NCBI GenBank assembly: GCA_036873755.1
Contig: JAVTVY010018785.1
Location: 1-64,000 of the forward strand
Origin: Hanleya hanleyi
Taxonomy: Eukaryota > Mollusca > Polyplacophora > Lepidopleurida > Hanleyidae
DNA length: 64,000 nt
Reading direction: 5' to 3'
Shown here: positions 42,078 to 54,300 of the stretch, in pieces
How positions within the stretch are numbered: position 1 is the stretch's first letter
Layout of the letters: each line of letters begins with the position of its first letter
Program-made: the position numbers and the translations under genes
The notes under the pieces: generated by a model
Told to the model about the DNA's origin: nothing
The model's input: the letters and a program-made list of their open reading frames with translations, nothing else
The model's database searches: none

Positions 42078-42393
42078 AGTTTCTCTACAGTTAGATTGAT
42101 TCCCAGTAAACTGAAAAACCTACTTGACAAACACTTTTCAGCTGAATTTATTCATACTATCACTTTCTCCTGTTTGGTTAAGAGAAAGCTATCAGAACTG
42201 AAGTGTTTGCTAATTTACAAGTACGAGGATAATAGCAGCCATGTGAGACACCAGTTTGGATTTCGAGACGGTGGAAGTAAATTTTGTTCAACACATCAAT
42301 AAAAAATTATTCTTTTTTCTCACTACACAAAAATGGGTACAATTGGAATGTATGTTCTGCGAAATGGACCATCGCCTCGTGACAAATTAGGGC

Positions 42394-45300
42394 TTAATGA
42401 CACCGGTATTCGTTTACGAGTTGGTACATCGGATACATCCAAGGCTGAAAGTGGACGTTTACTGTACAGGTCTGGTTCTGAAAAACATCCGAAATAAACA
42501 TGTTACATGAACAGTACACTCATCGAAAGTAGAGAGCAAAACAGAAATCAAGGGCATTGATGGTACTCTCGAAGGACCGGTAGCCATTTTCATTGGCATT
42601 CGGTCTCAATTTTCAATTACAGCGTCTAGTCCGTCATTCATAATTCAGCCGTCGTCCATTAAAGAATATCCGCGTGCATAATCCAAAGACCTATTCCATA
42701 TTCCATATAACAGTATTAACACCAAATTCAAAAAGACAATCATAGTATACATAAACATGTATCCTAGTGTCCTAGGCTAGTTTCCCGCAAGAGAGAAGCG
42801 GTCAACAGTTTTCAATGATGCCGACACGACATCATGATGTTCCAAAAATATAAATTCCGTATCGCTGATCAATATTCTTAACCCATAATAATCGTTGTAA
42901 AGTCGTCATCTAGAGAATGATGTATCTCAGTCACTCTTTGATTGTGATTGTTCATATGAGCACCATGAGGATCTTGAAGTACATGGGTTCATACGGCCCC
43001 TAGCCCCGGGTTAAGCGGAATTAGACACAAGTTACGAAACGTAACGTCATAGATCTTGCACGCTACGCTCGTATTTTGCTATCAGCATGCGATATGTATC
43101 GCCAGATTTGAGAAACTTTGAGTGGAGGCGTTTGGTGGAATAGCCCTGTTTCTGCAACAATGTTTTGTGACGTTGATAGCGGAATTAGACACAAGTTACA
43201 AAACGTAACGTCATACATCTTGCACGCTACGCTCGTATTTTGCTATCAGCATGCGATATGTATCGCCAAATTTGAGAAACTTTGAGTGGAGGCGTTTGGT
43301 GGAATAGCCCTGTTTCTGCAACAATGCTTTGTGACGTTGATTAAAATCGTCACATTTAACGCAGGATGCTACTAGGCGAGATATGTATACGCCATATGCA
43401 GGTCCCACTGGAATATTACTGTCCAGAAAGGGATAGTTTACGATGTCGAAATTGTAATCATCTCTTTTGTCATAAAGTCGACGAGAGAGAATGCCCGCTT
43501 CATTTTTATAGAGATATAGATCTAAATATGATGTGCCTGTAGGGATATCTGTAGTTTCCTGCAAATCCAGTGAAGGTGGATATATATCCTTTACTGCGTC
43601 ATTTATATAGCGATTATCCACAGCGAGAAGATCGTTTATATAGCGTTTGGTGAATGAGAAGGAACGGACTTCCAACCAAAACTAATCGAATGTTCCAACG
43701 TCTTTTTTTTATGTCATATTTGAGATATATAATTAGGTTTTTGGTAATCACACCGAAACAACATAAAAGCACAAAACGCCCATTTCGAAACGTCCATTGA
43801 CGCTATTTGACGCCACCACCCCCAATTGTATTTCATAAAATAAACCGTAAGTATTTCCCCCAAATGAATCACTGACTTTTTTCTGATTTAACTGTCATTG
43901 GGTGGTGTCCCTTTTTGCCCTGAAATGGTTCATTGGTATGGGGGTGTGTGCTAAGAATATCCAACAGACCATCACTCTGCCTAATTGATATCTGGACGTC
44001 CAAATAGCTGAGATGACTCTCTCATTGTCGAGACAATATCTGGTGGTCTCCTTTATACATTTATACGCGTGATTGGCTGTAGCAATAGAATAATATAGTT
44101 GTCGTATGACGTGAAAGTATGTATAATATGAATAATATATCTGTAACAGAAATCTCCCTAACTACGGGCGTTTGATCCGGCCATCGTCCCCATAAATATA
44201 CGCGTCAATAATCGAAATATCATTTCATCCCCATCAGCTATAAATGAGGATGACTTACCGAGCTGTTATCAAGAAGAGGACACTGGGTCAGGTCAATTGT
44301 CGGCACATTTCTGCAGTTGGTCTGTCCCATGACGATTTCTAATCTGTAGTCATGGATCAGTACTCCCTAAATCGAAATGATTCAATATGAATAAGCATAA
44401 CGCCGACAATACAGTGAACGGTGGTAAAACGACACATACAGAATAATGATTTTATTTATAGCAGGAACGCAACTTGGTTGGGTGGTGCTTAGTTGGTTCG
44501 TCGCGATATAGCTGAAATATTGTTGAAAGCGACGTTAAATTCTATTAACACCTTGATATAAAGAGTACGCTTCAAAGTTCAATTGCTAATAAAAAGCTGT
44601 AAGATTATGTAATTTTTCTTCAACATGGGAGGGAAGACAATATCAAGGGAGGTAACTCTGGGAACCCTCGAGGATGGGTTGTTTTCAATTTTTTTTTTTT
44701 TTTTTATCATTCGGTGTAAATGAAGATGAAAGCGAGCTGGCGATGACCTGTCCAAACAGCATTTTTTTTTAATCTTCCAGACATTCTCTTCGAACATGTA
44801 GTAGTCAATCATCTCTCAGTTGGGAACGTCATACAATTTTCAAGGGCCGAAATGGGGGTATTTTTCGTAAATTTTCATGTTTGGGGTAGGGGTGGTTTGT
44901 CAATTAATTTTAGGTCCAGTTTCCCACATAACTTGAATAAGTCGGGCATTTTTATACACCAATGTGTAGCTGAAATTCTTACATTTTTACAGTTATAGTT
45001 ATCAATAATGACATCAGTCTTTATTATGACCAGAGGGGGGTTGTTATAGTGTGTCACTGCCATTTGAGGGCCTCTAATGAAAACTGTTTTCTGTACCCTA
45101 TACATAAAACAGAGCCTACCAGAAAAAATCCGGGTGTAGGAATGCCACAATTGGAGACAGTAAATACTACCAGAGCAGGCAAGAAACATTCGTCCATGAA
45201 CGAAATTTCCTCAACAAGACATTGGCTCGTTTACATAATATATTTTCCAGATGTTCAATATCCTTATTGTTGATAAGATCACACGATATGATGTGGCCAA

Positions 45301-48300
45301 GATTTACTAACCTGACCTTCTGCGCTGTTCACGCGGATCAAGCGATTGGCATACATGATATCTATACGGTTGTTAATATCTCGTACAGCGGCCTTTGCAG
45401 CGCTCTGTACATTCATGGAACCTGTGTCTTCCTTGCTGAATACGAGCTCAATGGGAATCTGTCGTCGGTGCTGAACATGACAGATGAAAGCCGTAACCTC
45501 TCGAGTGTGCGTCCATGGCTCATCATATACTGTAACCTTGCACAACTCAGTCTACACGAAAATATAAGCGAAACTGTTAGACATTATACCAAAGGCAGCA
45601 AACACTGCTCCTCGAATAAAAATGCATTTCAGACTGTCTTGTCTACATTCACAAAGACATTCTCAATTCGCTTGGTAAAATTCTTACCAACTTATTCGTT
45701 AGAAAATTCTGCTTTGAAAGGTGAGATTAGATGAACCTATAGATATTGGTTCGCATTCATAATGAATTGAAGCGTTGACCACCTGTGTACTTGATTATGT
45801 AAAACTGCAACATATACATACTGATTGCCTACGGTACCTTGCTTCCTCTGTGGTCTGTGGCTGATTGCTTACCTTGTTTCCTCCGTGGTCTGTGACTGAT
45901 TGCTTAATTTGCTTCCTCTGTGCTCTGTGGCTGATTGCTTACCTTGCTTCCTCTGTGGTCTGTGGCTTATTGCTCTGTGGCTCTGTGATTGCTTACCTTG
46001 CTTCCTCCGGGCTGATTGCTTACCTTGCTTCCTCTGTGGTCTGTGGCTGATTGCTTACCTTGTTTCCTCCGTGGTCTGTGACTGATTGCTTACCTTGCTT
46101 CCTCTGTGCTCTGTGGCTGATTGCTTACCTTGCTTCCTCCGTCCTCTGTGGCTGATTGCTTACCTTGCTTCCTCCGTGCCCTGTGGCTGATTGCTTACCT
46201 TGTTTCCTCCGTGGTCTGTGACTGATTGCTTACCTTGCTTCCTCTGTGCTCTGTGGCTGATTGCTTACCTTGCTTCCTCTGCGGTATGTGGCTGATTGCT
46301 TACCTTGCTTCCTCCGTGCTCTGTGGCTGATTGCTTACCTTGCTTCCTCCGTGCTTTGTTGCTGATTGCTTACCTTGCTTCCCCCGTGCTCTGTGGCTGA
46401 TTGCTTACCTTGTTTCCTCCGTCCTCTGTGACTGATTGCTTATCTTGCTTCTTCCGTGCTCTGTGACTGATTGCTTACCTTGCTTCCTCTGTGCTCTGTG
46501 ACTGATTGCTTACCTTGCTTCTTTCGTGCCCTGCGGCTGATTGCTTACCTTGCTCCCTCCATGCTCTGTGACTTCCAATTCCAAGAAGTAATTTATGCCA
46601 GATACGACCTGAAAATGACAAGTAAAGTGTTGGAATTAGGAACGTAAAACTGGTCTCTGGAAATAGTATATTTAATGCTTACGTTGCGGCATTAACCTAA
46701 TGCCTTCTACAGAGCTAATGTTGTACTGCAAACAAATCTATATATACAGCTGATTACATACAAAGTGAGTACTGTTCACTTGCAGTGTGCCCGAGATCAT
46801 TGAAAAGGGTGTTGAACATATATAGGATAACAATAAAAAGTGTGAAAAGTGGTTAATGCCGCAACGTAAGCATTAAATATACTATTTCCAGAGACCAGTT
46901 TTACGTTCCTAATTCCAATTACATATCCTGGATGAAGGAGAATCTACATTCTTACAAGTAAAGTGTTGTAACAGTCATTGTCATTGTTGAGATTTTATTT
47001 TGTGTTCATCGGACCCAGTATGTATCCATTTATTCGCTGTAACCGATGCAGTGGTGTCTGCACATAACGGTACCTCGATAGTAAACTTAGATAATTTACT
47101 TGAGATGTAACATTGAATCCGTGACATTATCCCCATCCGACATTTCCCCCACCGACACTTTTCCCGCCGACATTTTCCCCACCGGACAATTTCCCCACGC
47201 TAATATTGTGGAATTGTGATGTCCTGAACAGATACAGTGCGCTGCATGGTAGCAACCGGCCATGCCCAGAAACTGTTCCTTTTTCATAACCATCCAAGAC
47301 GTATACTATGTGAGAAATGGCATTTGTCATTACTCAGTAAAACTTCAATCGTTGAGCTTAATTTTGTTTCATATATTTATTTTTATGCTCGAGATAGACT
47401 AGGTCAGAGAATGAGCTCAGTTTGCTGGGAAAGACAAACACAATACCCAGAAATCTGGTTAGGTCATTTATTCAAATGACAATGGTTATAATCATTAATT
47501 CAAATGACAAATCATTAATTCAAATGACAAATGATAAAATAGCAGGGGCATGGAGAACACATATGAATTATGTGAATTATGTGTTACCAAATGCAGTGAT
47601 AGAACATGCCCCCAATTAGCAAATAATGTAAATGTTGTTATACCAGCAAAGGTGGGGAGCATAAAGGGCAAGGTGGGGAGCATAAAGGGCTTCCTGTTAC
47701 AAAATGTCACAAGACAGAGAATTGAGGGAGGGTAGGGAGGGTTTTTCTGTAGCAAACTGGAGAAACCAAATCCATCACTGACATTTTCCAGAAACAAATT
47801 CCAGGTAGCCGAGGACAGACCGACCTCGTGTTACAAAGTTGGAGAGTCTAATATAAGGGCGATAACTCACAATCAACAGTTACAATAAAACTATAATCAC
47901 GTTAATACTGGAAAGCGACCTTGTTGATCCTCACATAAACTTAATTATGGTAACCCTAATTTCCTTTTATGCTCGAGATAGACTAGGTCAGAGAATGAGC
48001 TCAGTTTGCTGGGAAAGACAAACACAATACCCAGAAATCTGGTTAGGTCATTTATTCAAATGACAATGGTTATAATCATTAATTCAAATGACAAATCATT
48101 AATTCAAATGACAAATGATAAAATAGCAGGGGCATGGAGAACACATATGAATTATGTGAATTATGTGTTATCAAATGCAGTGATAGAACATGCCCCCAAT
48201 TAGCAAATAATGTAAATGTTGTTATACCAGCAAAGGTGGGGAGCATAAAGGGCCACAGATAACAGTGGAGTAAAAGATGGAACTGTTATCACCCAACCGA

Positions 48301-51300
48301 AGTCTCTGACCTAGCCCATTACAGTATTTAACACAAAACAGTAGGATGAGTAGATATCACTGGCCTCTTAACAGTTGGTTTGATAACCTGAGAATGGCAG
48401 CAACTGGCTAGCGCTAACTGAAGTAATGACTTTGACTACAAATGTTTACATCTTCATGAGCAGATCAATGGTAATATAGCAGCCAACTATACCAAGACTG
48501 CAATTGCATGAAATAATACAATCAGGTACATGTAGTTTATTTTGCACAGGGTGTAAGGCAAGACAGATTGACTCAAACAAATATAAAGGGAACTTATTTC
48601 CCAAATTAGCATGTAAATCAATAAAAGATAGCATGAAAAAACATGGGCAATCTATTACTATGGGTCCATGGATGGTGGAATATTACCTTACCAGTCTTTA
48701 GACTGAAAATGATAGAAATATGCATAAGTGTGCCTGAAGGTAGGGGCACAGAAATCCACATCAGCCAAGTACGGTACTGGAAGAACAAATACCATTCAGG
48801 GCAGCATAATATACCTGTCATATAGTGAAGAACCATATTAATACAATAAATATATAGCACGAGAAAGGTTTGGGGTCTGTCAGGAATTTTTTTATTTCAT
48901 TTCTTTTCTTTATTTATTTCAATTAAAGAAAACAACTGGCACTGGAAGAGTCCCGGTTACCCTCCTAAAAATGAGTAATATCCTTCACTTCTCCGACATT
49001 TCCCCACAAAACATTGAACTGCCAGCCAGTTAAATTGTATGGCGGATAAAAACAATGAAGATCCTCAAGGTTGGCAATTGTCCAAGCGAAGGTTAGGATT
49101 AAGCCTCACTTTCCCAAGAATAATCTTTGAAATAAAGTTGACAAAAGGAAGTCAATATGATTGTTGTATAATACATAATACAGGAATTCACATATACCAG
49201 TATCTGTGTGTGATGGAGCTCACTGGTAAAAGACCTGAAAGTGATAGTAATGATAGTTAGTACTGGATTCACAAGCCTGTGGATGATAGGATGAGGTAGG
49301 ATTTCCTCTCTGAAATAGACAATGCATGAGGAATTCTTAAAGATAAAAGTGTTTTACGCTATTTACGCTTCCCCATGGAAAGCACTGCTACTGCAAACAG
49401 ACTGGTGGTCTATAAAGTAACACAAAAAAAAAAAAAAAAAAAAAATAAACTTAGAAACAAACTAATACAATATAATAACCTGGGATACAGTATATCAGAA
49501 GGACCAGTGATTCCACCAAATTAAGCTGCAGATGATATGTACAGACATGTCACAGGCGCCCCTCAACCCTCTGTCAAACTGCACTACAGAGAGAACAATC
49601 TTTGGGATCACCTACATTAATAATAGAAAGCTCACTGAGAAAAACCTGGAAGTAATAATTAAAAGAAAGGAGTTAACACAGGATCAGCAAGCATAGAGAT
49701 GCTGAGAGCAGGCAACCATTTCTGTCTGTGAGTATGAAATCATAATGGAATAAGAAACTATCAGGGTCTGAAATAGCAGCATGATCAGATATGTCTGATG
49801 AAAAAACGTATCTCGCCTATGTTCAAAGAATAAAGTTCGACCAAACTCTGGGAATTGACTGAGAATTTGAACATGTTGAATTAGCTTATCTCAAGACTCT
49901 GAACGGTAATATAGACAATATCAAACATTCTGGCAGCTTCAGAGGAAATTCAGGCTGAAGAAAGTTCTGCACAATGCTGTCTGTTGTGTTGTCAAACCTG
50001 GTCATGGACATACCTGTATAGAATTGGAAGAAAAAATTAAAAAGTTAAGTACTAGTTACTCATGTAAGGAAAGCTGTCTCATCAATGCAAGAACAAGAGC
50101 AGCTGACTCAACCAAAACAACTAGAGTCTAGGCACATATCATTTCAACCCTTCTAGAGGTCTGGTCTGAAAATATAGAAGTGCCGGTGCAGTCCCCAATG
50201 ACAAGAGTTATAGAGAGATTACACAATCACACTCCAGCAGGGTCTGAAGTAGCGGTCAGATATGAGATATATCTGATCAAAATCTGGTTCTGTCAGATCA
50301 AAAGTTGCTATCCTGTCCAAGTTCATATGTTAGATATAAAAAAAAAAAAAAATTGAAATTTTCTTACATATTTATAGACCCTGCTCGAGTATAATGGAGA
50401 CCATCTGAATATGATGTTGAGACAAAACATAGGTGATGGTTTCACACTTCTCCTACAATATGAATAGAAAGGAACAAGTCAATTATATGTACTGAAATTA
50501 GAGCAGTCAATGCGGGCCTCCTGAAAAGTAGAATGTATTACGACCATACACTAAATATATACACAAATTAAATTCAGTTCAAGTCACTATGCCTGGTATA
50601 GCTGGATTTCTGACAAGCTTAATGTTTATCTATACTGAAATGTGAGCAGTCAATGCTGACCTCATGAGAAATAGAATGTATTATGACCATAATCACACTA
50701 AATATATACACCAAGTAAATTCAGTTCAAGTCACTATGATATAACTGGATTTGACAAGCTTTGTATGTTCATGTATACTGAATTGATGAGCAGTCAATGC
50801 TGACCTCATGAGAAGTAGAATGTATTATGGCCATGATCGCACACTAAATATAAACAGTCACCAAGTAAATTCAGTTCAAGTCAGTATGCTATAGCTGGAT
50901 TTCTGACAAGTTGTATGTTCATGTCTACTGAATTGTGAGCAGTCAATGCTGACCTCCTGAGCAGCAGAATGTATTGTAACGATGATATAACTGGCTTTCT
51001 GACAAGCTTAGTTTGTTCATGTATACTGAAATGTGAGCAGTCAATGCTGACCTCATGAGAATGTATTATGACCCTGATCATACACTAAATATATACACAC
51101 CAAGTAAATTTAGTTCGAGTCACTGTGATACAGCTGGATTTCAGAGATACACGTAGGCGGTGATGCACAGTGTATCTGAGTGATGATAGATAGAGCATAC
51201 AAAATCGTTGGTAAATTCTGGCTCGTAAAATCCATGTTAACGTTGGTAATATGTATACCACTTGGTAGAACAGGTAAGCCAGCAAAAGCAGCAGGACTCT

Positions 51301-54300
51301 AGCTTGATGGACTATTCTGGAGTTGATGAAGAAGGAATGATGGATATTCCAGTCGATGATAGGTCTCCATCTCATGAATATACAATGGAGCAGAGGGTCC
51401 AAAACAGGATAGGAGTGACTGGACAGCGGAATGGGATAAAAATCACCTGGGCTTCCCAACATCCAAAATCGTCCGCAGACACAACAGGATCTGTAATTAT
51501 AGAGATATAACGCAGTATCCACATTCTGGGCATGCGATTCATTTCCTGATGTCCTGGATTCATGAATTCAGGATTGAACAGTAATGTCTAAATGGTAACT
51601 AGACAATGTAGATACAGAGCACTTGAGAAACAATCTGTATGTTCAGGCCCTGGACCTTCTGTATTTAAAACAGCTATGAATGAGAGTCACTACTCTGAGT
51701 GTAGCAAGTGGGTCAACCTCCCGTATTTACAACCACAAGTGGCACTACTGTGAGTGTGACAAATAAGGGTCAACCTAAGAGCAGCAAATTGTGTCAACAC
51801 TGTGACAAATTGGGTCTTCCTGACATATAAACTGGATAAATGTCATATACTGTGAAAAAATCAGATCATAATATAAGGCCACCCACAATATTTTCTAGGG
51901 TTGCCTGTTCACATATGTGAAAAGGTTACATAAGGAAGTTTTAGATTTGATAGGATAGGATAGGATTTCACAAAATTGTGTTAAAACATGAAATCACAAC
52001 AATAGGGTCAACGTGCCCAAGTGTCTTATCGATTCATACAGTGCAATGACAAAAGGGGTCAACCTCCCCTGTAATAAATAGTGACAAATGGGGTCAACCT
52101 CCCCTGCAATTACCCTTGGGTCAACCTCCCCAGGAATCACAGTCACAAATCATACCATGTACAGTCACTATGTACCATGGTAAGAAGGGGCCAATCTCCC
52201 CTGTAAATAGCCATGTACAATGTACAGTGGCCAAGGCAGGGTTGGAGATAAGGGAAAATAATTTGATCAGAGATCATTATTAAAAGCTTTGAATTTGATC
52301 AGCAAAATATTTATCCATGTTTTATCACTATGGAATTTGGATTGGTTCGTGTCCAAATTTGATTAGTTATTGCTGATCACTGTCCCTTATTTCCATACCT
52401 GCAAGGGGTCAACCTCCCCTTGAACAAATAGTGACAAATGGGGTCAACCTCCCCAGCAATTACAATTAGCTGTGTACAATGTACATTGGCAAATCGCAAT
52501 CAATTAAAATATGCCATGCCAGAAATGCCTCTGAAATTTTAGGTGCTTCAGTTTAAAAGTGTGCAAATTCTCACAAATATCTTCATGTAAGTTGAATTTA
52601 GCTAAGTTTTTAACAAATTCACAGCCACTCACCATGATTTTGAAATTAGTCTCTTAGATATTTTAAGAATAGAGATTTAGAGCTCACAAAGCACCGAATT
52701 TGCCATGTATAAGTGCATGACAATTCATAATTATAAATAGTGAACAAAGGCTAATGGGCAACCTACCCTAGGTTTAGAAACCATGTATATTATGATATTA
52801 ACTGCTTCCACTGGAAGACCATTTCTCGTCCAAAAACATTGCAGTGATTAATTTTATTAAAATAAAAAAAAATCATGAAAAGTCAATTCCCAAAATTATG
52901 ACAAATGTCTTAGGGTCTGTGGCAAATCGCTCAACTGATATATCAGCTCAATCAATCAATGTTAACAAGCAGTAGTATGATGAACATGGCCACTAAGTGT
53001 CAGAAATAGACTGATATGTACTCAAGTGCATGCTCGAATTGGAATGTTGCATAATGCATGTTTATAGTGCACACCAGCACTGAGTATAGTTCAATGACTT
53101 TCCATGCTTACCATTGGAATTTATGCCAACAATTGATGATCCATCAAGGTGCAGCTTTTAATGAAAGTCTCCATAAGCATATTAATAGTACACACTCTGA
53201 CACGAGATTTAAAGTATGAAAAGGAGAAGTCTGAAGAGTGTATAAATTCTATCAAACAGTTTGATTCTAAAACAGCATCAATAGTAATGATAGTACGGTG
53301 AATTGTACAATTATAGGACACTATGAAAATTCAAATGTTTACAAATTAATTTCTTATTTACTGAATTTCATTACCAAAATATGGAAATAATTTCAGACTA
53401 ATGTGATCACCTTCTGATTCACAAGTATAGGCTGATAATCAGTGATAACCGTATAAGGGCTAGCATCCAAGCTAATAACATTGATAAAATTGACTGGAAT
53501 TTAGGCTAAATATAAATTGCGACACAGTAACAAGTGAGTTGAATTCGCACAAAACCATGATGTGGACCCCATTTGATTTTGAACCACCCGACGAACTCAC
53601 CCAGCTTACGGATATGCAGGGGACATCCCACGCTTCATCCAACAACGCATCCCAGCATATCTTGCAAAGAGTGTCTACTAGTGTAGTCATTACACATTCG
53701 TAACATCAGTCGGGTCCTTGATGTATGGATCCGAAAGGCCAACAGGTCCTCAGTGGTTGTCATGAGTCAGGGGCCAGATTTCGACTGTTCAACACGACAC
53801 CACGTTCGGCGCGGCCTCGTGACCCAGATTGTCCGAATCTGTGGGACTGGAAAAACTTAAACGTGACGTTCCCTACATTTCTGTAGCAAACTGGAGAAAC
53901 CAAATCCATCACTGACATTTTCCAGAAACAAATTCCAGGTAGCCGAGGACAGACCGACCTCGTGTTACAAAGTTGGAGAGTCTAATATAAGGGCGATAAC
54001 TCACAATCAACAGTTACAATAAAACTATAATCACGTTAATACTGGAAAGCGACCTTGTTGATCCTCGCATAAACTTAATTATGGTAACCCTAATTTCCTT
54101 TTAAAAAAAGGTTGATGTAATAACTTAATCTCTCTCAGCGTGTAGTATTAATAATTTTTGCTCATCTTCCCGTCACGAGGCGGTTATAATCCCTCTCACC
54201 TATAATATCATTGTTATAATATTACTATCATACAACAGACGATGATTCGTTCCAGACATCAAACGCAGTCCTAGTGTTATACTATATATCCCCAATTACA

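Larger units (their letters stand above)
47383..54103 (-). mobile_element. Element with split direct repeats (possible tyrosine-recombinase retroelement or tandem derivative)
   Basis: Four repeat blocks: A1 47383-47669, B1 47744-47969, A2 47967-48253, B2 53878-54103. A1/A2 (287 bp each) and B1/B2 (226 bp each) differ at about one base per pair as read by eye. Reading the minus strand the order is B - internal 5.6 kb - A - B - A, the split-direct-repeat plan of PAT/Ngaro-type retrotransposons. The internal 48254-53877 holds no recognisable RT, recombinase or other domain, so it would be non-autonomous. The alternative is a 6.1-kb A-to-B element beside a short A-B derivative. Lies in intron 1 of cystatin B. 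Confidence 0.6.

Noticed and set aside
45865..46085. Cys/Leu-rich plus-strand frames over the 35-bp array as repeat proteins
   Set aside because: They are the antisense of the splice-donor minisatellite of cystatin B and shift frame between units.
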